A stretch of 35,009 nt of DNA from NCBI GenBank assembly GCA_016286385.1, contig JAEESO010000023.1, positions 1-35,009 of the forward strand, written 5' to 3'. Positions 25,193-32,824 of the stretch are shown in pieces (the stretch's first letter is position 1; every line of letters starts with the position of its first letter). The DNA is from Bacteroidales bacterium (GTDB lineage: Bacteria > Bacteroidota > Bacteroidia > Bacteroidales > UBA932). The notes beneath the pieces are model-generated. The model was not told where the DNA came from and ran no database searches. It saw only the letters and a list, made by a program, of their open reading frames with translations. A program made the position numbers and the translations under genes.

Positions 25193-27537
25193 AAAGACTC
25201 CTCTCCCTGGCCCTGGCCATCATATCTTTCTCAGCCTTAGCCCAAAATAATCCCATAGCGGATCCTGCTGCAGTGGTGGAATATGGAAATGCGCGTTTCA
25301 CGGTGCTTTCGGACCGCCTCATCCGCATGGAGTGGTCTTCCGACGGAGCCTTCGAAGACAGGGCCTCACTTGCAATAGTGAACCGTAACCTGCCCGTACC
25401 AAAGTATACATCGGTTTTGAAGGGCGGAATCCTTACCATAAAAACAGGGAAACTCACCATGACATACCGGGGTGGCCGTTTTTCGGCCGATAACCTGAGT
25501 GTAAAACACGGCATGGGAATATGGCGTCCTGGAATGTCATCGGCAGGAAACCTTAAGGGCACAACCCGCACCCTTGACGGATGCCTTGGATTTGAGAAAC
25601 TATCCAACAAAGAGGCAGAACTTGAAGACGGTATCCTTTCCCGTGACGGCTGGGCCGTCTTGGATGAATCGGCCAGGCATCTGTTCACTCAAGACGGCTG
25701 GGTAGGGGAGCGCCCGGAGGGAGACCGTCTGGACTGGTATCTGTTTGCCTATGGACATGATTATACGGCCGCTCTTAAAGACTTTACAGAAGTGGCCGGA
25801 AAGATACCTCTCCCGCCCAAATGGACATTTGGTTATTGGTGGAGCCGTTACTGGGTCTTTACGGATGAAGAACTCCTGACTCTTGGCCGTGAAATGAAAG
25901 AACACGGCGTTCCTATGGATGTGATGATAGTTGACATGGACTGGCATTACACATACAAGGACATGCAAAAGCGCCTGGGTAACGATGATTTCGACCAGTC
26001 TCGTGGCTGGACAGGATATACATGGAACCGAGACCTTTTCCCGGATCCGGAGGCCTTTCTTTCAGAACTTCACGGAATGGGCTACAAGACAGCCCTGAAC
26101 CTTCATCCGGCTTCGGGTATTCGTCCTTATGAGGAGTGCTATTCGGCTTTTGTGGAAGACTACCTCTCGCGTACAGATAATTATGACGGCCCGGCCGGTT
26201 ATGTGTTTGGGGAAGGCGGGTATCTCTACGCGGGTAATGACAAGCCTGTGGGCAAAGCCGGTTACAAGGCCAGTGTTCCGTACCGCATGTCACAGAAGGA
26301 GTGGGCCGATGCATACTTCGGCAGTGTAATCCGGCCTCTGGAGAATCAGGGAGTAGATTTCTGGTGGTTAGACTGGCAACAATGGAGGGAGTCCCGTTAC
26401 ATAAAGGACCTCAGCAATACATTCTGGATCAATTATGCGTTCTTTAAGGACAAAGAGGAGAATAGCGCCAGCAGGCCGATTATTTACCACCGCTGGGGTG
26501 GACTGGGCAGTCACCGCTATCAACTGGGTTTCTCAGGTGACACATACGATGAATGGAGTGTGCTGAAGTTCTTACCATACTTCACGGCGACAGCCTCAAA
26601 CGTAGGATATGGTTACTGGGGACATGACATTGGCGGGCATATGCAGAAGCGTGACCATAAACGCTTGACAGATCCCGAAATGTACACCCGTTGGCTTCAG
26701 TTTGGTGTGTTTACACCCATATTCAAGACTCATTCTACCCAGAGTGCCAATCTGGAGCGTAAGATATGGGCTTTTCCCGACCATTTTGAGTATATGCGTG
26801 ATGCAATAAGGCTTCGTTACAGCCTTTCTCCCTACATTTACACAATGGCCCGTGAAGCATATGATACCGGTGTCAGTATATGTCGTCCGTTATATTACGC
26901 GTATCCGGAGCGTCAGGAATCATATGATTGTAATGAAGAGTATCTCTTTGGAGATCGTATCCTCGCAACGACTATCTGTGAGCCCGCTGGGGCCGATGGT
27001 AAATCGGCACGGGAGATATGGTTCCCTCCCGGAAATGACTGGTGGGACATGGCCACTCATAAAATGGAGAGGGGTGGGTCAAAGAAAACCCTGCGTTATT
27101 CCATAGATCAGAATCCCTGGTACGTAAAGGCTGGAAGCATTATCCCGCTGGCGGGGAAGGATATTCCCAATCTACAGGAGAGGTCAGATGTTCTTGGTAT
27201 CCTTGTTGTTCCGGGTTCAGGAAAATCATCCTTTCACTTGTATGAGGACTGTGGAGATAATAAAGACTATGACTCTGAGTATGCATTCACCTTCATTGAG
27301 AAAAAACGCACAGGCAATAAACTCAGTATCAAGATAGACCCCAGAGAAGGATCATATAGGGGAATGACAGATTCCAGGGAGTTGTATGTTATGTTGGAAG
27401 GAGTCACATCCCTGCCACGTAGTATTATTCTTAATGGTGAAGAATCTGGGATATGTGTCATGAATGAGAATAATATCACAATCTCGTTCCCCAAGGTCAA
27501 GGCATCTGAAGTCAATCTCATTGAGGTGGTCTTGTGA
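25189..27537 (+). CDS. GH31-family alpha-glycosidase, secreted
   Basis: 782 residues with a cleavable signal peptide (MKRLLSLALAIISFSALAQ). GH31 domains follow: N-terminal beta-sandwich, barrel with MIVDMDWHY and the WWLDWQQW strand (probable nucleophile Asp395), FSGDTYDEW (probable acid/base Asp451), YWGHDIGGH, and C-terminal sheets (NPWYVKAGSIIPL). GH31 enzymes are retaining alpha-glucosidases, alpha-xylosidases and related alpha-galactosidases. The WLDWQQ variant of the nucleophile strand differs from classic DMNE, so the specificity is open. It is the last gene of the operon and is followed 13 bases later by an inverted repeat. Confidence 0.95.
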   Translation: MKRLLSLALAIISFSALAQNNPIADPAAVVEYGNARFTVLSDRLIRMEWSSDGAFEDRASLAIVNRNLPVPKYTSVLKGGILTIKTGKLTMTYRGGRFSADNLSVKHGMGIWRPGMSSAGNLKGTTRTLDGCLGFEKLSNKEAELEDGILSRDGWAVLDESARHLFTQDGWVGERPEGDRLDWYLFAYGHDYTAALKDFTEVAGKIPLPPKWTFGYWWSRYWVFTDEELLTLGREMKEHGVPMDVMIVDMDWHYTYKDMQKRLGNDDFDQSRGWTGYTWNRDLFPDPEAFLSELHGMGYKTALNLHPASGIRPYEECYSAFVEDYLSRTDNYDGPAGYVFGEGGYLYAGNDKPVGKAGYKASVPYRMSQKEWADAYFGSVIRPLENQGVDFWWLDWQQWRESRYIKDLSNTFWINYAFFKDKEENSASRPIIYHRWGGLGSHRYQLGFSGDTYDEWSVLKFLPYFTATASNVGYGYWGHDIGGHMQKRDHKRLTDPEMYTRWLQFGVFTPIFKTHSTQSANLERKIWAFPDHFEYMRDAIRLRYSLSPYIYTMAREAYDTGVSICRPLYYAYPERQESYDCNEEYLFGDRILATTICEPAGADGKSAREIWFPPGNDWWDMATHKMERGGSKKTLRYSIDQNPWYVKAGSIIPLAGKDIPNLQERSDVLGILVVPGSGKSSFHLYEDCGDNKDYDSEYAFTFIEKKRTGNKLSIKIDPREGSYRGMTDSRELYVMLEGVTSLPRSIILNGEESGICVMNENNITISFPKVKASEVNLIEVVL

Positions 27538-27550
27538 TTCTGCAGTATAA

Positions 27551-27590
27551 AACTAGCCCCCGATGTCAAATTGTACACCGGGGGCTAGTT
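27551..27590 (+). terminator. Inverted repeat ending the PUL operon (probable terminator)
   Basis: AACTAGCCCCCG (27551-27562) and CGGGGGCTAGTT (27579-27590) form a perfect 12-bp stem with a 16-nt loop, 13 bases after the GH31 stop. No long T run follows, so intrinsic termination may be incomplete; the stem may instead protect the 3' end. Its placement supports one transcript ending here. Confidence 0.7.
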
Positions 27591-27676
27591 CATATAAATA
27601 TACTTTTCTGCAGGCCTTAATTGACCGTCTGCTTGGGTTTTATAATTGTCTTCACCTTCAAACCATAATTCTTTTT

Positions 27677-27754
27677 AAACGCACTATTTTGCAGAAATTA
27701 TTGTTTTAAAACGCGCTATTTTACCAAATTCCACTGGCTAAAACGCACTATTTT
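27677..27754 (+). repeat. Three-copy AAACGCRCTATTTT repeat, 32-bp period
   Basis: AAACGCACTATTTT at 27677-27690, AAACGCGCTATTTT at 27709-27722 and AAACGCACTATTTT at 27741-27754. The starts are exactly 32 bp apart, and the 18-nt spacers differ from each other. Regular phasing of about three helical turns suggests protein-binding sites on one DNA face or the edge of an unknown repeat element. No nearby gene explains it. Confidence 0.75.
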
Positions 27755-27884
27755 ACCGTTTTTCCTTCCCATTGACCTTCGGGGAAGGGGCTGGCGGCAG
27801 AAGCCGCCTTAGTCGCTTCGCTCCGAATCCCCCTTATTGTAATGCCGACGGGGTGGGGGCTAAGTGGCTGAACCACAGCGCGTT

Positions 27885-27936
27885 ACAGGGGTTTCTACCA
27901 GAATAATTCCTGGTAGAAGATTGTGCAAACGCCTGT
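27885..27936 (+). repeat. Nested hairpin structure
   Basis: The inner perfect stem is TTCTACCAG (27893-27901) with CTGGTAGAA (27910-27918), loop of eight bases. An outer stem ACAGGGGTTT (27885-27894) with AAACGCCTGT (27927-27936) has one mismatch and overlaps the inner stem by two bases. It could be a structured RNA element, a protein site or a remnant mobile-element end. Confidence 0.55.
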
Positions 27937-27950
27937 GAATCAGCCAACTA

Positions 27951-28007
27951 ACCTCCACCGCCCGGGGAGAACTGTTAGTGTCCGACCTCCACCGCCCGGG
28001 GAGAACT
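27951..28007 (+). repeat. Two-copy 34-bp tandem repeat
   Basis: ACCTCCACCGCCCGGGGAGA plus ACT (23 identical bases) at 27951-27973 and again at 27985-28007, period 34 bp. The remaining bases of each unit are similar (GTTAGTGTCCG against TTTAAGTGCCC). The repeat lies directly upstream of the ABC exporter promoter. Confidence 0.85.
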
Positions 28008-28056
28008 TTAAGTGCCCCGCCCCGCCCCCATGGGGATAAAATGCACAAAAAAGTGT

Positions 28057-28064
28057 TAACTTTG
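28057..28064 (+). promoter_or_regulatory. Bacteroidetes -7 element (TAACTTTG) of ABC exporter gene
   Basis: TAACTTTG matches TAnnTTTG. Only five bases separate it from the ATG at 28070, so transcription would begin at or beside the start codon (leaderless mRNA). No clear -33 TTTG is seen at the usual spacing. A GTG at 28064 overlaps the -7 element and so cannot be the start. Confidence 0.65.
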
Positions 28065-28069
28065 TGACT

Positions 28070-29857
28070 ATGAACCTTCTGCAGCTTTTCCGGAACATAG
28101 GGCCCTTCGTGAGGCCATACCGCCTGCTGGTGCTCATAACCCTCATCCTCACGCTGGTGGGGTCAATGATGCAGCAGGTGAACGCCATAGTGCTGGACCG
28201 CACGGTGGATGCCATCAACGCGCTTATCGGCACGGATTTCTCCTGGAGCCAGGCGGCAAGGATACTTACAATAATATCGGCCGTGCTGCTGGGGAAGGAG
28301 CTTTTATCGGCCCTAATAACCTTTGCGCAGAACTACTACGGCGAGCGCATGCGCATCTTCGTGTCCAGGGACCTCTCCCAGGCCGTCATTGAGAAGGTCC
28401 TCACCTTCAGGATGGCTTTTTTCAGTGCCGATGAAAACGCCACCGGCAAGATCCAGGCCCGTATAGACCAGGGCGTGAGCAGTCTCTCCCGAACGGTCCA
28501 GAACTTCTTCATAGACCTGCTGCCCCTGTTCACCAGCGCCGCCCTTGCACTTATCTTAATGTTTGCGGCAAACGTCTACGTAGGCCTTGTGGCCCTTGGC
28601 ATTGTCCCGGTGTATTTCTGGATAACGGTACGGCAGGCAAAAAGGCTCAAGGGATGGCGCCGTGAAATGCGCTCCCACCTTGAAACCAAGAGCCAGGGCA
28701 TAAAGAACATCATAGATTCCATCAATGTCATAAAGTCCTTCAACCGTGAAAAGATAGAGGGCCAGAAGCAGCTTGACATCCAGAACCAGGTTACGGCCAA
28801 CCAGATGAAAACCCGCCGCGTGGCGTTCTACTTCAACGGCCTCAAGAGCTTTGTGAGGCAGGTGGGGACCGTCCTTGTAATCATCCTCACGGCATATCTG
28901 GTGCTCATAGATTACCCCGGGATGACAATAGGTAAGATCATGTACCACGTGATGCTCTTCTCCAACGTGGTGGCGCCAATCACCCAGCTCCAGAGGATCT
29001 TCGACGACGTAAACGACGCCCTCATCTACGCGGAAGGCTTCTTTGACATCCTCAACTCTGAAAAAGAGGTTGAGCCCAGCGGGAAATACTGCCCTGATGT
29101 TGTTAAGGGCCGATTCGAACTAAAGGGAGTGGACTTCACCTACCCAAATGGAACGCAGGCCCTTTGGGGCGTGAATATGGTCATTGAGCCCGGAAAGATA
29201 ACAGCCCTCGTGGGCCTCTCTGGCGCAGGAAAGAGCACTATCGTGAACCTTCTTGACAAGTTCTTCGAGCCCCAGGTTGGGACCATCACCCTTGACGGCG
29301 TGGACCTTCGGGAATGGGATACGCAGTACCTCAGGGAAAATATCGGCCTTGTGCTCCAGAAGAACCACATCTTTGACGGCACCATTGAGGAGAATATCCG
29401 CTACGGTAAGCCTGACGCCACTTTTGAAGAGGTGGTGGAAGCCGCAAAGAAGTCCTACATCTATGACCAGATCATGGCCCTTCCAAAGCAGTTCCAGGGG
29501 AAGGCTTCGGACCTTTCCGGCGGGCAGCAGCAGAGGATTGCCATTGCCCGTATGTTCCTCAAGAACCCTCCCATCATCTTCCTGGACGAGCCCACGGCAT
29601 CCCTTGACGCCATAGCCACAGAGCAGATCAAAAACAGCATAGAGGCCATCAAGAAGGACCGCACCGTGATAATCATATCCCACAGCATCTCCCAGATCAT
29701 AGACAGCGAAATGGTCTATGCTCTGCAAAAAGGCCGCGTTGAGCAATCCGGCCACCCGGATGATGTGTACAAGAAGGGCGGCATCTACAAGGACATCATA
29801 GATGCATCGGCCCGCAGCCTCAACATAGAAAAGATTGCCAAGACCCTGGAGGGCTAG
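28070..29857 (+). CDS. ABC exporter half-transporter (fused membrane and ATPase domains)
   Basis: 595 residues, the normal size for a homodimeric/heterodimeric type IV ABC exporter. The N-terminal ~320 residues hold six predicted transmembrane helices (LLVLITLILTLVGSMM; FFIDLLPLFTSAALALILMF and others). The ATPase domain has Walker A GLSGAGKST (382-390), signature LSGGQQQ from 482, Walker B FLDEPTASLD (Asp506, Glu507) and the H-loop ISHS (His538). Substrate could be a lipid, peptide or drug. It is monocistronic, ends in its own terminator, and its bases are visibly GC-richer than the PUL genes. Confidence 0.96.
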   Translation: MNLLQLFRNIGPFVRPYRLLVLITLILTLVGSMMQQVNAIVLDRTVDAINALIGTDFSWSQAARILTIISAVLLGKELLSALITFAQNYYGERMRIFVSRDLSQAVIEKVLTFRMAFFSADENATGKIQARIDQGVSSLSRTVQNFFIDLLPLFTSAALALILMFAANVYVGLVALGIVPVYFWITVRQAKRLKGWRREMRSHLETKSQGIKNIIDSINVIKSFNREKIEGQKQLDIQNQVTANQMKTRRVAFYFNGLKSFVRQVGTVLVIILTAYLVLIDYPGMTIGKIMYHVMLFSNVVAPITQLQRIFDDVNDALIYAEGFFDILNSEKEVEPSGKYCPDVVKGRFELKGVDFTYPNGTQALWGVNMVIEPGKITALVGLSGAGKSTIVNLLDKFFEPQVGTITLDGVDLREWDTQYLRENIGLVLQKNHIFDGTIEENIRYGKPDATFEEVVEAAKKSYIYDQIMALPKQFQGKASDLSGGQQQRIAIARMFLKNPPIIFLDEPTASLDAIATEQIKNSIEAIKKDRTVIIISHSISQIIDSEMVYALQKGRVEQSGHPDDVYKKGGIYKDIIDASARSLNIEKIAKTLEG

Positions 29858-29892
29858 AGTGGGGTTCTGCTATGATTAATTAACTAAAAAAC

Positions 29893-29931
29893 GGAGCCGT
29901 ATCGTCTTGGACACGGCTCCTTCTCCTTTTT
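29893..29931 (+). terminator. Rho-independent terminator after ABC exporter
   Basis: GGAGCCGT (29893-29900) pairs with ACGGCTCC (29913-29920) around a 12-nt loop. A T-rich run follows (TTCTCCTTTTTT). It lies between the convergent ABC and Abi genes. Confidence 0.85.
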
Positions 29932-30014
29932 TAAGTGCTTGTGAGTGAGTCTTAGCCACGCACAGCACTGCTAATGCATTACAAAAGTACAAACTCTTCC
30001 AGTAACATCCAAAT

Positions 30015-30890
30015 TTATTTTAATCCGGAGGCTACTTTTATCGCAATGTACAAGACGTCATCATCTTTACAACCTTCAATCAAAGTTTGTAATTCAAGCT
30101 CTAAATCGGCAAGACGATTGTGGGAGATGTTGCTTGTCAGGAATTTGATAACCCGAATTGCGCCATTAAGGTTTGTTCTGTCTGGCAAGTTTGACAAATC
30201 TACAGGTCCTTTACAAGTCATCGCTCCATTCGCCTTATAGTCAAATAAAACACCTCCGTGTGCACATCGATTTCGAACCCGTCGTATCGCTGTAAAATAA
30301 TTATCAAAAGTCTTTATGGATCTTATCCCGTGTGCTTTACAGATATCAAGTCGGGAGGTTACATTTGAAATGGCATCAAAGAGATCCATTATTTCACCGA
30401 TGGTCATATACTCCAGGGTTTTCCAGGCAGGTGCATATTTGCAGGGGTGGTTATGATGATGCCATTTGATATATGGAGAGAGTTTAATTCTTTCATATAC
30501 TTCACTGAAGGAACGTGCATAACTTGGAGATACAATTTTGTCGTCAACAAACCAAGTGTCGTTGTTGTGATGTTTGGCCGACATATAGTTGACGATAGTC
30601 GTGCGCAGATGAATCTCTATTCGACTGATGTACTTCAGTAGGATTAACCGGAGGTCAAAGTCAAAATAGTAAAGCCGCGTAATGGTATCCAGAGAGGTTC
30701 CACGTTTAAGATAATGCTCTCGGTGCACTTTTGCCGGATACCTTTTTTCGAAGGGGAACAAATAGAACCCCAGTCGGTAAAAACCTATATCTGAAAGAAT
30801 CTCGAATGCTTTCTCTTCATCCGGGATAATCAGTCCCCATCCTTTAAGCTGTTCAATCTGGCCGGATATCCACTTAATATAGTCACTCAT
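30015..30890 (-). CDS. Abi_2-family (AbiD/AbiF-like) abortive-infection protein
   Basis: 291 residues. The family pattern of PF07751 is recognisable: QIEQLKGWGLIIPDEEKAFE, LSDIGFYRLGFYLFPFE, TRLYYFDFDLRLILLKYISRIEIHLRT near residues 85-115, AWKTLEYMTIGEIMDLF and RRVRNRCAHGG. The RNRCAHG segment is a HEPN-type R-x4-H motif, which in this superfamily marks RNase or nucleic-acid-linked activity. AbiD/F systems block phage replication by killing or arresting the infected cell; the trigger is unknown. The gene is solitary, AT-richer than its neighbours and lacks the GGCCGAT motif, all signs of transfer. No strong promoter was found upstream. Confidence 0.85.
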   Translation of the reverse strand: MSDYIKWISGQIEQLKGWGLIIPDEEKAFEILSDIGFYRLGFYLFPFEKRYPAKVHREHYLKRGTSLDTITRLYYFDFDLRLILLKYISRIEIHLRTTIVNYMSAKHHNNDTWFVDDKIVSPSYARSFSEVYERIKLSPYIKWHHHNHPCKYAPAWKTLEYMTIGEIMDLFDAISNVTSRLDICKAHGIRSIKTFDNYFTAIRRVRNRCAHGGVLFDYKANGAMTCKGPVDLSNLPDRTNLNGAIRVIKFLTSNISHNRLADLELELQTLIEGCKDDDVLYIAIKVASGLK

Positions 30891-30981
30891 TACTCATATG
30901 TTACAAATAGCGACTATAAATATATTACATAAATAACCGGAAAGCCATAATCACAAAAAAGATTTTTACGTTTCAACGGAT

Positions 30982-31011
30982 TAGGGACGAAAATGCGTAT
31001 ATAGGGACGAA
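30982..31011. repeat. TAGGGACGAA direct repeat
   Basis: Two exact copies of TAGGGACGAA (30982-30991, 31002-31011) with a 20-bp period, about two helical turns. They lie in the gap upstream of the Abi gene, so they are a possible operator for it or its antitoxin-like controller. This is a position-based guess. Confidence 0.5.
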
Positions 31012-31018
31012 TGACATT

Positions 31019-31042
31019 GTGATACTACAGGTGTGGTATCAC
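31019..31042. terminator. Inverted repeat downstream of the minus-strand operon
   Basis: GTGATAC (31019-31025) and GTATCAC (31036-31042) form a perfect 7-bp stem with a ten-base loop, 43 bases past the stop of the repeat protein on the minus strand. There is no T run in that direction, so its terminator role is uncertain. Confidence 0.35.
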
Positions 31043-31084
31043 GTTAATGGCATTATCGTTAAATAATACGGGGCTTATGGGCTC

Positions 31085-31489
31085 CTAGTCGCTGAAGAAA
31101 AAGTACAGCGCCGCCCAGGCCAGGGGGATGCCTTTGGCGTGGCCGATGGTGTGGTAGGAGGCGTCCATCACCGTTCCGTCTTCCCTGATATGGCCGATAG
31201 TCCGGTAGGAGGAATCCATCACCGTCCCGTCAGTGCGGATGTGCCCGATGGTGCTGTAGGAGGCGTTCTGGACCGTTCCGTCGCTGTAAATATGGCCGAT
31301 GGTGCGGTAGGAAGCGTCCATCACCGTTCCGTCGCTGCGGATATGGCCTACAGTATGGTAGGACGCGTCCTGGATGGTGCCGTCCTTGCTGATATGGGCT
31401 ACCGTTTGGTAACTGGAGTTAGTTATCTGCTGGGCGTAGAGGCTTCCTCCAAGAAGGAGGGAGAGCAGTATGATGAGCAAACGTTTCAT
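31085..31489 (-). CDS. Secreted 17-residue tandem-repeat protein
   Basis: 134 residues. A signal peptide (MKRLLIILLSLLLGGSLYAQ) is followed by five full copies and one partial copy of a 17-residue unit, consensus D-A-S-Y-x-T-I-G-H-I-x-x-D-G-T-V-M (residues 24-120). The tail GIPLAWAALYFFFSD is hydrophobic. Repeats of this length with conserved Gly-His-Ile and Asp-Gly-Thr suggest a small beta-solenoid; function unknown. The start at 31489 is chosen because the signal peptide begins there. It follows the membrane protein gene by four bases, as the last gene of the operon. Confidence 0.85.
   Translation of the reverse strand: MKRLLIILLSLLLGGSLYAQQITNSSYQTVAHISKDGTIQDASYHTVGHIRSDGTVMDASYRTIGHIYSDGTVQNASYSTIGHIRTDGTVMDSSYRTIGHIREDGTVMDASYHTIGHAKGIPLAWAALYFFFSD
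31130..31420 (-). repeat. 51-bp coding tandem repeat
   Basis: The DNA behind the 17-residue repeats consists of 51-bp units that are still highly similar at nucleotide level (recurrent CCGTTCCGTC... on the plus strand). This implies recent expansion or ongoing homogenisation. Copy number probably varies between strains. Confidence 0.85.
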
Positions 31490-31493
31490 AGGG

Positions 31494-32516
31494 TTATCGG
31501 CCATTATTTCCGGAATCGGAGAGAAGGTCACAGATAAGGTTGATGCTGGACAGGACGGGATACAGCGTTTTGTCGTTGAAGCAGTCCCTCAGGGACACCC
31601 ACGGGGCCGATGTATCGTCAATTGAGTCATAGAAAACCACCCCGGGAACATACTCCGAAAGGAGGTTCCGGAGGGCTTCCGTCTTCTTCTGGCACTGCAG
31701 TTCAAACTGCCTGTCAAAGCCGGCCTGTGCCTCCTCCTGGCATCTCTCAGCGTAAAGTGCGGGAATGGCGCTGTAGATATCGGCCGTATTGATGGAGACA
31801 GATGGCGTTTTCCCTTTGTCGTTATTCAGCACCCAGCAGTGGGACACGGAATCCGTATCCGGCCCCAGTTTGATGGGGTCCAGCACCGTTATATTGGCCC
31901 CGTAGAGTGCAATCTTGTCACCGTCCCGCGCAATGCGTATGCTGTCCAGTTTTATCCCTATGCTCCTCTTGTCCCTGTGCCGGCCTATGTAAAGGACGGT
32001 CTTGTCCTTTGAGTGGAACAGCCAGTCCTTCCATTTGTCCAGGGTAATTCCAAGCTTTGCCATAAAACCGTCCGGGTCCTTTGGCTTGAAGCGGGGATCC
32101 TCAAGGAGATCGGCCAGGGGCGTTTCCTTCACAACATAGTTGTCAAACGAAGGCCGGCCGATAATATACTCGCTCACGCGTTCCATCTCCATGGGGGCGC
32201 TTGCTATCTGCCCCCAGGTGCTCAGGCAGCTGGACAGCTCCCGGGTCTTGTTCTCCAGGGCCGATACCTTCTCCCGCAGCTCCTCCTCTTCTTTCTTACG
32301 CTGGTATATCTCCTCCTCCTTCTTCTTCAGGGTGGCCTGCATGATGTGGTTCATGGGCTGGAACGCTAAGAACATCAGGATCACCGTGATGACGTTGGAG
32401 AGTATGAGGGCCAGCGGCGCGAGAATCTTTGGGACAAAGATAAACACGCCTATGTTGACAGCGATAAGGATGGCGCAGGCGGCAACTATCAGGTTGCTTT
32501 TCAGGAACGGTTTCAT
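31494..32516 (-). CDS. Membrane-anchored coiled-coil protein, possibly DUF4230-like
   Basis: 340 residues. Two transmembrane helices (about 7-30 and 33-55) are followed by a highly charged coiled coil (about 62-98, KKKEEEIYQRKKEEEELREK) and a globular domain. The KTVLYIGRHRDKRSIGIKLDSIRI segment (about 172-195) and the following IALYGANITVLDPIKL resemble DUF4230 proteins, a weak match made by eye. The final ~90 residues are also probably globular. Its start overlaps the previous stop (ATGA). Function unknown. Confidence 0.85.
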   Translation of the reverse strand: MKPFLKSNLIVAACAILIAVNIGVFIFVPKILAPLALILSNVITVILMFLAFQPMNHIMQATLKKKEEEIYQRKKEEEELREKVSALENKTRELSSCLSTWGQIASAPMEMERVSEYIIGRPSFDNYVVKETPLADLLEDPRFKPKDPDGFMAKLGITLDKWKDWLFHSKDKTVLYIGRHRDKRSIGIKLDSIRIARDGDKIALYGANITVLDPIKLGPDTDSVSHCWVLNNDKGKTPSVSINTADIYSAIPALYAERCQEEAQAGFDRQFELQCQKKTEALRNLLSEYVPGVVFYDSIDDTSAPWVSLRDCFNDKTLYPVLSSINLICDLLSDSGNNGR

Positions 32517-32797
32517 TCCGCCTCTTTCTTCCCGAAGACCTTCTCCTTTATCTCTTCAAACCCTTCCTTGAGGGCATCGGAGGCTTTTTCGGCCGCCTTG
32601 GTCACTTTCTTATTCCACTCCTCCTGCTTTGCTTTCTTTTCCTCAGGGGAGAGGTCCTTGTACTCACGCAGTTTGTCAGTCACCTTTCCGGCGCCTTCAA
32701 TGATGGCATCGGCCGCTGCGTTCACGGCTTCACCCGCTTTGTCGGCGGCGTCCTTTACCTGCTCCTTGAATGATGCGTTCTTATTATCTTCGCTCAT
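32513..32797 (-). CDS. Small charged amphipathic-helix protein
   Basis: 94 residues, rich in Lys, Glu and Ala, with no signal peptide. Long helical stretches with repeated A-x-x-A-x-x-A and K-x-x-E patterns (KEQVKDAADKAGEAVNAAAD; VTKAAEKASDALKEGFEEIK) resemble YtxH/apolipoprotein- or LEA-like stress proteins. The start at 32797 gives a 27-nt leader from the promoter. It is the first gene of the three-gene minus-strand operon. Function is not known; a role in membrane or protein protection is inferred from composition only. Confidence 0.82.
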   Translation of the reverse strand: MSEDNKNASFKEQVKDAADKAGEAVNAAADAIIEGAGKVTDKLREYKDLSPEEKKAKQEEWNKKVTKAAEKASDALKEGFEEIKEKVFGKKEAE

Positions 32798-32824
32798 GGT
32801 TTCTCTGTTTGTGTTTTTCGATAG

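Larger units (their letters stand above)
27591..28056. other. Gene-free repeat-rich boundary region
   Basis: No convincing gene is present in either strand. The region holds a three-copy 32-bp-period repeat, a nested hairpin and a two-copy 34-bp repeat, each listed separately. Composition swings from AT-rich (27600-27760) to C-rich (27780-28030), unlike the genes on either side. The high-copy GGCCGAT/ATCGGCC motif is absent here. It separates the PUL from the ABC exporter gene. Confidence 0.7.

Noticed and set aside
27551..27590. Insertion-sequence terminal inverted repeats
   Set aside because: The arms are 16 nt apart with no transposase nearby. The position just after the operon fits a terminator or 3' stabiliser.
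27677..27754. Possible CRISPR array
   Set aside because: The repeat is only 14 bp with 18-bp spacers and three copies. There are no cas genes, and known CRISPR repeats are longer.
31139..31537. A 132-residue open frame on the plus strand opposite the 17-residue-repeat protein, itself repetitive (HHRSV, DMADG units)
   Set aside because: It is the antisense reading of the 51-bp repeats, which stay open because the unit length is a multiple of three. It has no signal peptide or promoter, whereas the minus-strand frame has both a signal peptide and operon context.
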